A stretch of DNA of 13,703 nucleotides, from contig UZAN01056323.1 of the NCBI GenBank assembly GCA_900618425.1, forward strand, positions 1-13,703. The letters are read 5' to 3'. This document shows, one piece after another, positions 1 to 9,580 of the stretch (positions within the stretch are counted from its first letter, which is position 1; each line of letters starts with the position of its first letter). The notes below the pieces were generated by a model that saw only the letters and a list, made by a program, of their open reading frames with translations, did not search any database and was not told the origin of the DNA. The stretch comes from Echinostoma caproni (taxonomy: Eukaryota > Platyhelminthes > Trematoda > Plagiorchiida > Echinostomatidae). A program made the position numbers and the translations under genes.

Positions 1-3000
1 CATAAAGTTGGAGTAGATCTTAAGTGAATACTTTCCATTTTGAGGCTGTTTCGTGTTTCTTCGGGTTGTGTATAATCGGTGTCGAGGAAAGACCTGTGTT
101 GAAGTGACCCTGTTGTTTGCTGGGATAATTTGACTGTATAAGGGATGCAGCTACACACAGGATAGCACCGGGTGCCTTATACAATACAACCCTTCGGGTG
201 ATGTCCTTCATAGGTGATGTTTGTTCGTTCCCCGTCACCGGATTCTTTTCCCTTATAAACGTTTATGTAGCCACTGCAACCCTGTCCTTTCTTACCACTG
301 ATGTGCATAAATTACCCTTACAATTATCTCATTCAATAGATACGCATACCCCTTTTATTCTAGATTCATCTTCTGAAGGACAGAATTGCATACCATAGTC
401 GCTAAGGGTAATCGGTTGAATTTGAGATGTGACTGATCTCAATTAATGTTCGAAATAGGGAAAAGGTAAGGTCACTGGTCGATAAGCTTCTATAGGATTG
501 TGGAACCATAAGCACTACGTGAGTCTAGACCGATATGCGGAAAGCATCAGCCTTAAAGATAAATGATGCATTAAAAAGTTGAGTTGAAGAGAACGCCATT
601 TGCATCTGGACGCCATCTGAGGTCGGATTTTTGTTTGGATTTACTGCTATTCATATCACTGTCTGTACTATCGAAGTAAAATCAACAACAAATTACAATA
701 TGAAACAAGACGGAGTTTCACTGAAATTAAAAAAATGCAGAGTAGAGGGTTTTCCTTTATTCGTTCATGCTTGTACGGTGAATTACACTAGCTCCAGTTT
801 TATAGCGCTGGATATTCACTGGTGTAGCAAATCGATGGTGGGGTCTTAGAGATATCTGTGTGATATTTGTAATCGAATCACTAATTATTTCCAGTTGTGT
901 GCATAAGGAGAACGAGTTTCATTGAAGATTATGGTTTTAGGACTGTCGCACGCGGATCCAGCAGTCAGCACCATGGGTTGAGCCGTGAGTGGCAGGAACG
1001 ATGTGGACCATATGTTCTTGTGTATTTTAATCCGTTTGAATGAAACACTAAGATTGGCCTCAATATTAAAAGGTCATTAGGGGGTTATCCAAATTTGTTT
1101 GATTATGGCTTACAGCATCGACTATTTAAACTTCACAGATGCCAGCCATTCGAAGCAAGCCAGTGAAAAGATAGTGAATCCCAATAGCTTGAATTCGTAT
1201 TTTCATCACGTTTTGCATCCTTTTCAGAACCTCCTTTGGAAACCCCAGCCCCACATAGAGCAAAAAATTCTTGGCACATAACACGTAGTATATATATAGT
1301 AAAATAATACCCCCAATCTCAGAAATCAGCCTTTGATCTAGAAATAAATTCACATTCATGTGAACAACGAGTTAGTTCGACGCAAGAATATACGAATGTT
1401 ACAATGGAGTTGAACAACGTGAGGAACAGTGTACCCTAGTTTCGTAGTTTTTGAAACTGCGGTGTTGTACCAGTTTTTAAAACCGCAGGCAGATGACGGT
1501 CGACGAGGGACCAAATCAGCTACTTCCCCCACCACTCAGTGAAAAATCTGCAGTCACGAGGGTGTAAAATGAAAGCTGAACGGATATCAAGGCAACAGAA
1601 AAGTGAGGGACAGTGGATATTAGCAAAAGAAGATGAAACACGGTACGATAACGAGTGCAAAAGTCCTGGGATGAGATTCAAAGTCTAAACCATGAAATCT
1701 GAAACTAACATTTTGGGAACATGAAGATCGGATAGTGGATGAACTGATGCTGAACGGCCAACAAATGAAAACCCACTCGATCTAATCGATACATATGTAT
1801 AAAGTCTATATAGCGGTAGGATTAGGTGTATTAGCTCTACCGAAGAAGATAGCTGAGTCTCGAATAGGTAAAGAGAAAGTTAAGGTTGATCCAGGTTAAG
1901 AAATTGACTGTTGATAAAATCGAACTGAATTTTCTTGTCAGTGTGAGCGCGTGAAATAAAACACAATGACATGTGCAAATTCATGATAAGTTGTTCTCAA
2001 CAGAAGGGAAACACTGGTCTCTACACTTGTGGTGCTGATGAAAGAAAGCTAGAACAGGAAAGTCGTGGTATTAAGTCGGGCGAAAGTGAAACTGTTTTGC
2101 AGCAAGGTTCCGACACTGTTTACTCCAGGAAGTAGAGAACAACGCAAATCATGAAAATTGTAATAATATAATAGCAACTTTGTTATTGCTCAATAGTAAT
2201 TATCCAGATGTTTCAAAATGTCCTTCGCCAGCTGTCCGGATAGCATTTGTAAGATAGACCTATTTCTTGAGGAACTGAGCATAAATGTTGTTTGCAGATT
2301 TCAAGCTATACATGGATTATTAACGCACAATGACCATAGGGAATTCGCCTTCATGAAGGATGCTAAATTCGCTGTTGCAATTACTTGTACATGGAGGTGC
2401 ATGTCATCAAACAAATCCAACCCCTCACCGGATGGGTAAATAATGATTCCACAAACCACATACTCCCATCAAGCCATTGCCAGTCGTTCGAAAGCAAAGA
2501 ATTTGGATTTTTTCCATTCCTAATATGATCATCTATCTGAATACGTAAATCGCTGTTCGAAATCGTCACAGGGATCCACTTGGGCGACGCCATTAATCGA
2601 AAAGCCCTACTTTCTAAAAGGTCTCGCATACTGTTTATTCGGAAACTTATAATCGCAATGACATCTGCGTAGATGTAAACGCAATGCTTCCAGTGACGAA
2701 TGACTTCCAAACAACCTAGCTAAACGAATTATGAGATCCATTAAAAACTGTCCATTGATTCTGCAGATAAAATTAGGAAAGCCACCAATTAACATCATGC
2801 GGGAGACTAGATCCATAGATTGATCACTTACTCAATCAATCAAATAAACAAAGGTGATTTCCGTGAAACCGTGGGCGCGTAATCATACCCTTACGCTCCT
2901 AGTTCTCGTTGCGGTTAAAACAAAGATATTTAGAGTTTCAGTTAAGAGCACATAAAACCTAATTTACAGTGCGGAGCAGATAGATTAAAGCAAAATAACA

Positions 3001-3789
3001 AAAGCTACTCCTCGAAAGGGAACACAATTTTTATCTTCACAGCCTATTTCTCAGGCGCGATCGAACAATCATTGCAACTTCTATTATTTCTTTCACTTCT
3101 ACTGTCGAATTGGAAGAAGAGCTAACCTAACGATTCATGTCCGGATTAAGTTAATCAAATTCACTGTTACATCCAATGCAAATCTGCTGTCGTGTTTTGC
3201 TTGCTGGGGGCGTACGTTTTTTATCGCTTTAAGTGCTCAATACATTGTGCGTCTTAGAACCAATATGTTCAGTGTTAAAGATAGGAATGCTTACGTGCGG
3301 ACGAACCGCCATTTCCTGGAACCTTTCGAACTTAATACAGCTCACTTTCATCATTGAAATATACACAAAAGCCGTTAGCAAAATACATCGATGAACAAAC
3401 ACCCTTATCTCCGTTTATCAGAGTTGGAACGAAGTTTTCCATTGGAGAAACTCACGCATCCTCAATCGTTCTCATTCGCGAGCGCAGCCAAAGAAGCCAC
3501 AAACCTATCACGCACTTGACACAGATGAATTATTTCACTTTATTGGGCACCAACTCCGACTGATAGCTGATTCCATGAGAAACACTAAGCATCTCTTTTA
3601 TAAATAAACTTCAGAGTAAGCTGTCGTATATTGGATAGTGTTACAACTGTGTCGTAACGAAAATATGCCCAAATTTCAATCAAAAATTAACCCACTTAAC
3701 ATCATGCATTGGTAGAAAAATGCATATCTCACACTTTTAAAATACGAATGAGAAAATTGTCACGGTCAAAACTTTTTTATGAGTGAGGT
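1..3789. other. AT-rich spacer, no supported gene
   Basis: I see no gene I can support here. Open frames are short (mostly 60-75 codons) and occur on both strands, as expected by chance. The longest is a 109-codon minus-strand frame at 2381-2710, overlapped on the same strand by a 69-codon frame at 2607-2816. Neither shows a motif I recognise, and no convincing splice pair frames them. A slightly GC-richer patch at about 20-400 has open frames on both strands and may be an old repeat, but nothing in it identifies a family. The only local structure noted is the small repeat at 1446-1489. Whether this is intergenic or intronic cannot be decided from the sequence. Confidence 0.6.
1446..1489. repeat. 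Short imperfect tandem duplication with inverted arms
   Basis: Two roughly 19-bp units beginning AGTTTTTGAAACTGCGG and AGTTTTTAAAACCGCAG lie about 25 bp apart and agree at about 15 of 19 positions. The same stretch contains a 7-bp inverted repeat, CTGCGGT at 1457-1463 and ACCGCAG at 1482-1488, so it could fold as a stem with an 18-nt loop. No function is implied. A small slippage duplication is the simplest reading. Confidence 0.5.
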
Positions 3790-4015
3790 TCCACATTACC
3801 TTTCAAATGGAACGTGTTCGCGGCCGTTACTGCCAACCGGAACCCGGAAAGCTATGTGCACCATACTCTGAAACGTGACTGTCGAGANNNACTGTCGAGA
3901 CAGGCTTGTTTTGGTTACATCACGCCACACAGGAAGCGCTGGATCGCAAATTCAAGGCCTCAAGCTCAACTAAGAAACCAAATATCTATTGTCAATTCAA
4001 GTTAATAGGCAGTTC
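3790..4015. other. GC-richer segment of unknown origin spanning an assembly gap
   Basis: Base composition rises here against AT-rich flanks on both sides. Reading frames stay open for some 25-45 codons on each side of the gap: one from about 3814 before the gap, and one from about 3893 to about 4040 after it. This suggests a decayed coding or transposon fragment. I could not recognise any domain in the translations. Frame continuity cannot be judged across the NNN. Confidence 0.3.
3878..3900. other. Three-N assembly gap flanked by identical 10-mers
   Basis: NNN occupies 3888-3890. The ten bases before it (3878-3887) and the ten after it (3891-3900) are identical: ACTGTCGAGA. Independent sequences meeting at a gap would rarely match exactly. 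The likely explanation is that two contig ends overlapped by about 10 bp and were joined with a token gap, so one copy and the Ns are probably artefactual. The gap length should not be read as real. Confidence 0.85.
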
Positions 4016-4504
4016 TCCGGGTATTGGTGCCCTCAGTTAAGAAATCACGCTTTACTAGTGAACTACTATTTACGTTTTACACACAATGCAATCATCAATA
4101 ACAAGTACCTAGTTTCAAAATTGAATTCAGGAGTATAACAGCTATTATTCAATAAAAAAAATAATGTTCTGGTTTCTTAAGAGTCAATAAAAAATTATTT
4201 GTTATAATCAGTAATCTACGATGGTATTTATTATAGAATTTGATGTTTTTCAGCATATATAAATTAGTTCCATAAACCGTGGTCTGAGTGCTTAAGCATT
4301 TCAAGTAATGGGAATTTTCGTGAAACAGAGCATTGAAAAAATTGCATCTGGGCCTTAAATATAAAATCGATATAATATTTGAAAAGTCGGCTTATCCAAG
4401 CATGCTCTCCAAACTGATGAAAATGAGTTATCAACTTAATGCTTGGGTTGATGGAGGAATTATCTTAGATTCGGGGTGATTTCGCATAAATGTTATTTAT
4501 CCAT
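4016..4504. other. Very AT-rich spacer upstream of the retroelement
   Basis: No open frame, RNA gene or recognisable repeat is visible. The stretch is rich in A and T runs (for example around 4150-4210). It ends abruptly at a run of ten G, beyond which base composition and coding signal change. It is probably the flanking DNA into which the 5'-truncated element was inserted. Confidence 0.5.
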
Positions 4505-4514
4505 GGGGGGGGGG
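4505..4514 (+). repeat. Run of ten G
   Basis: A homopolymer of ten G follows CCAT. It lies at the change from very AT-rich sequence to the more balanced sequence leading into the retroelement. Homopolymers of this kind are error-prone in assemblies, so the exact length is uncertain. Confidence 0.9.
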
Positions 4515-4529
4515 CTCGGACCCATCTGA

Positions 4530-4859
4530 CTTGCGCAACTGTGTTTCACGCATGCAATGAGCTGGATGAGCATCATTGAAGACGACACCGAAAACAATGA
4601 ATCCGAAATTCTGTTCCGCCTCAAACCGAGCTGCTTGACTCAGTGGTAACACATGACCTTTGTGCGATCGGTCCGGTTTTCAAAGCTCCGACTTAACAGC
4701 GAATACGTCCTACTAGTGAGCTCTAACGACAGTAAAACTCGAAAATGTATTTCATTAACCAGTATAATTTGTTATGCCTTACTTCGGGTCCGAAAATCCA
4801 TTGATAAGTACGAACTTGTGAAAAACCACTTCACTCAACCAATATCAAGATTTCAGTAG
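4530..4859 (+). pseudogene. Decayed C-terminal part of PLE reverse transcriptase
   Basis: This frame is open from 4530 except for a TAA at 4647-4649 and ends at TAG 4857-4859. Its last part (about 4782-4850) reads R-V-R-K-S-I-D-K-Y-E-L-V-K-N-H-F-T-Q-P-I. This fits the PLE block that follows the RT palm, where a 'YRKPT..D.YL.F.S.HP.S' pattern is usual. Further upstream an IIEDDTE stretch near 4575 could be the remains of the YVDD catalytic block, but its neighbours fit poorly and I hold that loosely. The segment between is too degraded to align. Reading continues in frame +2 after about 4850, so a frameshift separates it from the next piece. It cannot encode an active polymerase. The downstream match is fair; the upstream part could be unrelated sequence. 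Confidence 0.55.
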
Positions 4860-5137
4860 GACTTACCCTAATTACTCGAGCTCGGAAACTAGTAACCAAC
4901 AAAAAGGATAAACGTCAAGAGATGAACCGGATTACTAAAGAACTAGAAGATAATGAATATCCGAAGGAGTTGATCGAAAAAATCAAACGCCAAAATATCA
5001 ACCCACTGCAGTCAACTAAGCCAAAAAACGACTGGCTGGTAACTGTTGTGGCTCTATATCGTAGTAACACGTCCGAAGACATACGACGGTTACTCAACCG
5101 TGTAAACATGAGGGTTGTGTTCAAAACACTCACACAA
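4850..5137 (+). pseudogene. PLE reverse transcriptase C-terminus and connector
   Basis: Frame 2 is open from after 4807 to the TAG at 5150-5152. From about 4859 it reads G-L-T-L-I-T-R-A-R-K-L-V-T, then a charged helical stretch, then N-E-Y-P-K-E-L-I near 4952. This matches the usual PLE pattern of an R-A-R/K 'thumb' helix followed by an 'NGYP..fi' motif. It continues to an L-Y-R-S-N-T-S-E-D-I-R-R-L-L segment and ends near 5130 in R-V-V-F-K-T-L. In intact PLEs that last block runs straight into the endonuclease. Here the sense passes into frame 1 at about 5130-5137, so a second frameshift lies there. An ATG at 4922 opens the longest stretch but is not a natural start, because the homology begins upstream of it. 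Confidence 0.8.
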
Positions 5138-5526
5138 TCTACTCCAAACTAGTTAACCTCAAAGACCCGCGTGCAAAAGGGGACACTTCTGAGGTAGTCT
5201 GCAGAATACATTGTCTAGATTGTTCTGTTACGTATGTCGGCCAAACGTCCAGAAGCCTAGACAAACGAATGACTGAACACATGCGTCAAATGAAAAAGAT
5301 TCTAAATGATGCAGCAGACTGGCATCGAGTGGAACACAATTCCGCAATCGCTGGTCACGCAATGTGCAAAGGGCATGCAGTTGATTTCGAAACCCCGCGC
5401 ATTCTGAAGCGTGGGTTCAGAAGACACAAGGAACGTTTGGTAGCCGAAGCGCTCCTGATCAACGCTGAACCTAAGGCAATCAGTCGATCCGATGGGCAGT
5501 CATTCCACAGTTATGACAACAATTAA
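5138..5526 (+). pseudogene. GIY-YIG endonuclease domain of the PLE
   Basis: This domain nicks target DNA so that PLE RNA can be reverse transcribed in place. Frame 1 is open from 5065 to TAA 5524-5526, and homology starts near 5137. The K-L-V-N-L-K-D-P connector (about 5146-5169) leads into V-V-C-R-I, which stands for the GIY strand. It is followed by H-C-L-D-C and Y-V-G at 5233-5241, the YIG motif. Arg at 5266, in D-K-R, is the expected catalytic arginine, followed by E-H at 5275. The C-x-x-C pair (Cys 5212 and 5221), with His 5356 and the later G-H at 5371, fits the zinc-binding CCHH pattern of PLE endonucleases. Glu at 5446, in R-L-V-A-E-A, is the likely metal-binding residue. The C-terminal K-A-I-S-R-S-D-G block is also typical. 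The domain itself carries no stop, so it is the least decayed part, but it has no start of its own and is cut off from the RT by a frameshift. Confidence 0.92.
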
Positions 5527-5740
5527 CACTTGTGCATACCAAATAGTCTCGCCCCCACCCCACAGGCCAAGTGACTAATTTCACACGTTTTGACCTAAAG
5601 GTCAAACCAATTTCACTCGCCCCAACCACCTGTTGAACGATCACCAATACACACAAACACATACACACACATGCACATACACATACTCGCATACTCCGAG
5701 TTCTATACGATGTCAGCATCCCATCGCCTTATAATTGCTT
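5527..5740 (+). other. 3' non-coding region of the PLE
   Basis: This stretch joins the endonuclease stop to the hammerhead-like core. It has no plus-strand coding signal. It contains a short inverted pair, TTTTGACCT then AAAGGTCAAA (about 5588-5606), that can form a tight stem. The CA-rich tract is listed separately. It is assigned to the element because it lies between two parts that belong to it. Confidence 0.6.
5642..5694 (+). repeat. CA-rich cryptic microsatellite
   Basis: An imperfect run of CA/CATA units, interrupted by T and G bases, lies in the PLE 3' non-coding region. The interruptions suggest an old tract that is no longer expanding uniformly. Confidence 0.85.
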
Positions 5741-5803
5741 GTAACGTGAGATTAACCGATTAACCGACTTGATAAAGACCTTCCAAGAGGGTCGAAACGT
5801 AAC
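5741..5803 (+). ncRNA. Degenerate hammerhead-ribozyme-like core in the PLE tail
   Basis: Many PLEs carry hammerhead ribozymes in their terminal repeats; that is established for the family. Here the parts occur in the correct order. GTAACGT (5741-5747) can pair with ACGTAAC (5797-5803) at 6 of 7 positions as stem III. TTGATAA (5769-5775) sits at the CUGAUGA core. GACC (5777-5780) pairs with GGTC (5790-5793) as stem II, extended by a T-G and a T-A pair. GAAA (5794-5797) follows directly. Defects: core position C3 is T and G8 is A, there is an extra A before stem II, the base after U16.1 is G rather than A/C/U, and I can find no clear stem I in 5748-5768, which instead holds a GATTAACC direct duplication. 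Catalytic activity is therefore unlikely for this copy. Confidence 0.6.
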
Positions 5804-5836
5804 TATTATATTATTATTATTATCAATATTATTATA
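5804..5836 (+). repeat. ATT microsatellite at the PLE 3' end
   Basis: An interrupted run of TAT/ATT trinucleotides follows the hammerhead-like core directly. A short repeated tail is common at the 3' ends of retroelements copied by target-primed reverse transcription, so I take it as the end of the element. Confidence 0.85.
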
Positions 5837-6187
5837 TCAAATGTTTGTTGCGCCAGCAAATAGCGCGTTCTGGAAACCGAACTATACTGTTATTGAAATA
5901 TACTTCCAAGTCAATATGGTAAAATTTTACACCATTGACCCACCGATATTCGTACGAGTTAGATGGAAGTAATAACTCCATAATCTAATAAAGTTTGGTT
6001 ACTGGGATCCGGAAAAAATTCGGTGAGAATATGAAACTGATTTTAATTTGCTTCCTCTTTATATACAGATATAAAATGGTACATCTGAGTTTCCTAAAGC
6101 GAGCTACACTCGATCAAAGTTTGACCAAGGCCTTACGGAATTTGATGGGTTGGATGATGGGTGAAATAGAACTCAAAACGACATCGA

Positions 6188-6212
6188 TCGGGTCAACGTG
6201 TTGGTGACCCGA
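6188..6212. repeat. Perfect 8-bp inverted repeat (hairpin)
   Basis: TCGGGTCA (6188-6195) and TGACCCGA (6205-6212) are exact reverse complements around a 9-nt loop. No U tract or other element ties it to a known terminator or ribozyme. It may be chance or a fragment of a larger repeat. Confidence 0.7.
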
Positions 6213-7456
6213 ACGACGTGAAGGAATATTCAGGAAAGTTTTGCTCAATTTCCTCCTTCCTGTGTGTGATTTGCAGTGCGGAACCATTCCAAATTTCCTG
6301 AATTTGATCAGCAGTACATGAAGTTAATGCTCAAAATAGCTGTTTAAAAGATAACCTTCATGCAGTAAACGAAGGCGCGAGCATTCCTAATATGCAAACC
6401 TGTCCCTACAAGGACTGATCAAAATGACGTAGTCCATTTATTCTGATATCGTCTCTAATGACGAGACATCGGTGGCATACTTGAGAGCAATGCGCTTGAA
6501 GACATTAGATATATGATAGTCCTTCATTAAATAACACAAAACACATCAGATTTTCGGTGTATAATTTTGTACCCGTCAGATGTCCCCTTTAGTTTACGAT
6601 ATGGCACGTGGTTGTTCGGTAGAAAATGATTTTTCTTTCATTTCACTGCTCATAAGTTGCATCGTAGTTGGGAGGGGATGTCCTAGAATCAAACTGTATT
6701 GTGCTGTATAACGCATGCGAGCATTAGGATTCATCTTTCGGTTAAAAAAGTTAAACATTTCAACTGTTGCACGGAACACGTTGCACCGGGAACTGCATTC
6801 CCAACGAGAATAGTGATATTTCATAGTCCAACGTAAAGACAAAATTCACTTGGTACTCTCAATTAGTTTGCGAATAAACGAGCAAGACACGGTACGGGTG
6901 ACGTTCGGCAAACATTTATGCAAGAAAACAATTGTCGAAATTGAGAGCGTGTAGCTGGATGGGAACGGTTACGTGTCGGTGTAGTGTACAGTGTGAGGGG
7001 AAGTTAAGAGAGAATTAGGTCCACAGATCTAACACAATATCTGGCATGATAATCTGAAACTGTCATAACCAACTTGTTTATAAAGACTGGAGAAATGCGG
7101 ATACGAATCGTTAGTCCACTCCGGACAGATTTGAGATCATGTTTAGGTGACTCATGGAGAATAACAAAAAAACAATAAATTCATATGGTGAAGAAACACT
7201 GGTTTTCGAAACGAGGAATAACTGACCGGAAGCGTGATGCTGTAGGAGCTTTCGAATTTCAAATTATATGCACCGCCTTCCCCAGCAAATGAGTTTTGAA
7301 TGTGGGTTGACCAATGAGGATTGTTATGTTAAAGGTTGTTTGCATTCACCTGTACTTAAAGAATTTTGTGGAATTATTTCAAGTTTGCTGCATACATTCG
7401 ATTTGTAAAATGCTTTATCAAGTTCCATATTTACGATTTGATTGGGGTTTTGCGGC

Positions 7457-7470
7457 ATATATATATATAT
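7457..7470. repeat. (AT)7 microsatellite
   Basis: Seven uninterrupted AT units, between GGC and GC. Confidence 0.9.
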
Positions 7471-8260
7471 GCACGATTATTATAATTTTCTTAGACATTC
7501 GGTTGAGAGATTTCGGGACGTAATACAATGTTGGATATGACTCCAGAGGTTCTTATCAGACTGAATCGTGTAACCTCGACCGTAGCAAATGATGGAACAT
7601 CAGCGAGATATATCAGCTGCGATCAATCGCTGAATCTTCTTCAACCTTATCAAAACAAAGAAATATGCAATAAATTTTATGGTCCATTTCACATTAGGCT
7701 AAGGAAAGTAAAGCTCAAAAAGGTTTTGTAACATATAGACACAAATTAGATGTGTTTTCCTAATGAGCGCGAGACTCGATTTTAACAAATCCTAAACAAT
7801 TGTTTAGTTCAGTGCAGGAAATGTAAAACCAAAAAACTAACATGAATGGGAGTGTTTCGTTTACGCCCAATAGCTGAGAGTCAGTGGCAATCTTATGTAG
7901 TATCGTTATTGATACTTCTAGGCTTAATGTTAAAAATTCTCAGGAAGTAATTTGATTTGAATCGATATGCCGCCAGGTTAATCGATGGAGGATTCACCGC
8001 TTTCCTAGATGGCAGTTCCTGTGCTGAAAAATGAATGCATTTTTTTGTTTTATCAATAGCTTACTTTTTTGTGTACAAAAATTACGGAATCCCGCCAACT
8101 TACGACACAGTATCTTGTGCATATGTTACATGCAGGAAGATATTATTTCAGATCGAAAACAGGAAAATGTAAATTGTTGTAACTGTTTTGTCAATGATCA
8201 ATACACATGCGAACATAGATTGAATATGGATCTAGCTAAAATACCGATCCACTCGCGGTC

Positions 8261-8810
8261 AGTAAAATTGGCGAACCTCATTTCTGTGTTGTTTGGCGTT
8301 CAGGCACGTGAGCACTGGACGATGAATCCACCGGCGACAGAGGGCTGAATCAAAGTGTCCGGATCCTAGGAATTGGCTGTTGAAAGTCAATTTTGATCCT
8401 GCACAGGTATATGTATATCTCGGAAGAAGAGGTGGCATACTGAATTTGCAGAGTGAGGTTCAACCTTCTGAGTGCATCGGATAAATGGCTGTGACCAGAG
8501 ATCATTGAAAACTCATTCTTTTTAGTGAGTGGTCTTCCCTGAGATTCCATCCATGCGAACAGTCCTCAGCACATCCAGTCGGGTAGCGCTAGATGCGTTT
8601 CGGTTTCCTCAGGGCTCATCGTATGTGAATATTCACCAGTCCCTCAAGTATTTGATGCCCAAACTCACCACACTGAGGACATATGGTCTCTCACGATTGC
8701 ACCCCCTATGCTGGAACAAATTTTCTTTTTCAATAATGAAAGAAAGTACTTGTTTCACAACACTACTCACAAGTAAGCGCGATCGGAAAATGAAAATCAG
8801 TTTCTTCTAA
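8261..8810. other. GC-richer segment, probably a decayed repeat
   Basis: Base composition is higher here than on either side. Open frames occur on both strands: a 105-codon plus frame, 8031-8348, runs into the segment, a minus frame covers 8350-8550, and a plus frame covers 8529-8810. Such a patch in an AT-rich background often marks an old transposon. I could not match any translation to a known domain, and no terminal repeats are visible. Confidence 0.3.
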
Positions 8811-9186
8811 AAGCGCTGAAAATGAGTCGTTTTTCCCTGAAGTAACACTACAGAAGGTATGATAATGCTTTGCACAAATTGAACTCCGAATCAACACTCC
8901 AGTCGGCACAGTTTAGACCACGAAATAACAAGAACGTATGAAATTCTTTTGAGTGACTTCATGAAACGGAGACCTCAAAGATTGCTACTAGGATGTCTCC
9001 ATCATCCGTGAAAATAGTTTAAACCCGTTCTAGACTAACGAAAGTGTGAGAGAATTTGACGGAAGTACGCGTGTGAAACAATCGCCTGAGACGTAAATAG
9101 ATGAAGGGATAAACCAGTCTGTTGCACAAGGTGACCGAAATATCATGCACTATGTAACTGAACCATTGGGTGGGTGAGTGTTTGTT

Positions 9187-9220
9187 TGGATGGATGAAAT
9201 GATGGATGGATGGATTGATG
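9187..9220 (+). repeat. GGAT tetranucleotide repeat, interrupted
   Basis: GGAT units recur across the stretch, broken by GAAAT and TTGAT. The preceding TGGGTGGGTGAGTG (from about 9168) is similarly biased. This is a decayed simple repeat. Confidence 0.85.
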
Positions 9221-9541
9221 TTGTGATCCTCACGGCATCGAAGTTATGCGTTACTATGCAATCATTTTTCTAACCAAGCATCCAACGTTAAAATTTATGA
9301 TTTCATATACAAATTACTAAAGGCGAAAATTTTCAAAACTCCAGAAGCTTGAAGATCAATTGAAATCCAGAATGGTACACTGGGTCACATGTCCTCATCC
9401 AGAAACTTAGCACAAGCTTGATTTTGAGAATTGGTGGGGTTTTTGAACGCACAGTTAATTATTCAAATTTCTGATGTATTCCCAAAGCACATCTCTTGTT
9501 TTATATCACCTAGAAGAAGAAGATTCAAACCCAGTTTCAAG

Positions 9542-9580
9542 CGATACCACAGTTGATGGTTAACGAAACGTGGAATATCG
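9542..9580 (+). repeat. Hairpin enclosing hammerhead-like words
   Basis: CGATACCAC (9542-9550) pairs with GTGG (9570-9573) and TATCG (9576-9580), leaving a two-base AA bulge. The enclosed loop reads A-G-TTGATG-GTTAAC-GAAAC. This resembles a reduced hammerhead core, with TTGATG in place of CUGAUGA, a tiny GT/AC stem II, then GAAA followed by CGT as in the PLE tail. There is no stem I, so this is at best a collapsed remnant. Chance resemblance is quite possible. Confidence 0.35.

Larger units (their letters stand above)
4530..5836 (+). mobile_element. 5'-truncated, decayed Penelope-like retroelement
   Basis: The order of parts is characteristic of endonuclease-bearing Penelope-like elements (PLEs): the end of the reverse transcriptase, a connector ending in a K-D-P motif, a GIY-YIG endonuclease, then a non-coding tail with a hammerhead-like core. 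The coding parts lie in three successive plus-strand frames (frame 3 to about 4858, frame 2 to about 5135, frame 1 to 5526). At least two frameshifts and an in-frame stop at 4647 have therefore accumulated. The N-terminal half of the RT, including its fingers and most of the palm, is absent, so this is a 5'-truncated copy. The 5' boundary is approximate: coding similarity fades upstream of about 4560, and the G run at 4505 may be near the junction. The 3' end is placed at the ATT tract. I could not identify a target-site duplication. Confidence 0.9.
5837..8260. other. AT-rich spacer, no supported gene
   Basis: Nothing here reaches the level of a gene. Open frames of 60-80 codons on both strands (for example plus 5995-6207 and 7528-7731, minus 6594-6842) carry no motif I recognise. 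A CTTTATATACAG just before 6069 looks like a 3' splice site, but it is not paired with a donor or followed by a recognisable exon. Structured bits are the hairpin at 6188-6212 and the AT repeat at 7457-7470. Confidence 0.55.

Noticed and set aside
1590..1625. Similarity to the 125-bp repeat (AGGGACAGTGGATAT)
   Set aside because: Only about 15 bases resemble copy 2, and the flanks do not align, so I do not call a third copy.
2035..2070. CTGATGA followed by GAAA, as in a hammerhead core
   Set aside because: The bases between them cannot form a stem II, and no stem III partner is present. The words occur by chance.
2381..2816. Overlapping minus-strand frames (109 and 69 codons), the longest open stretch in the left part
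   Set aside because: No recognisable motif, no convincing splice sites at the edges, and the length is within what chance can give in this much sequence. I keep it only as a remark in the spacer entry.
4636..4689. tRNA- or SINE-like promoter boxes: TGACTCAGTGG, then GGTTTTCAAAGCTCC about 40 bp later
   Set aside because: The first word resembles an A box, but the second fits a B box only with inserted bases, and no cloverleaf can be drawn. The stretch also lies inside the decayed RT frame.
5995..6207. Possible internal exon after a CTTTATATACAG acceptor-like site
   Set aside because: No matching donor, no recognisable protein, and the frame ends inside a perfect hairpin. There is not enough to call an exon.
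8031..8348. 105-codon plus-strand frame as a protein-coding gene
   Set aside because: Cysteine- and asparagine-rich translation with no domain I recognise. Its start lies in AT-rich spacer, its end runs into a patch with open frames on both strands, and there is no sign of exon structure.
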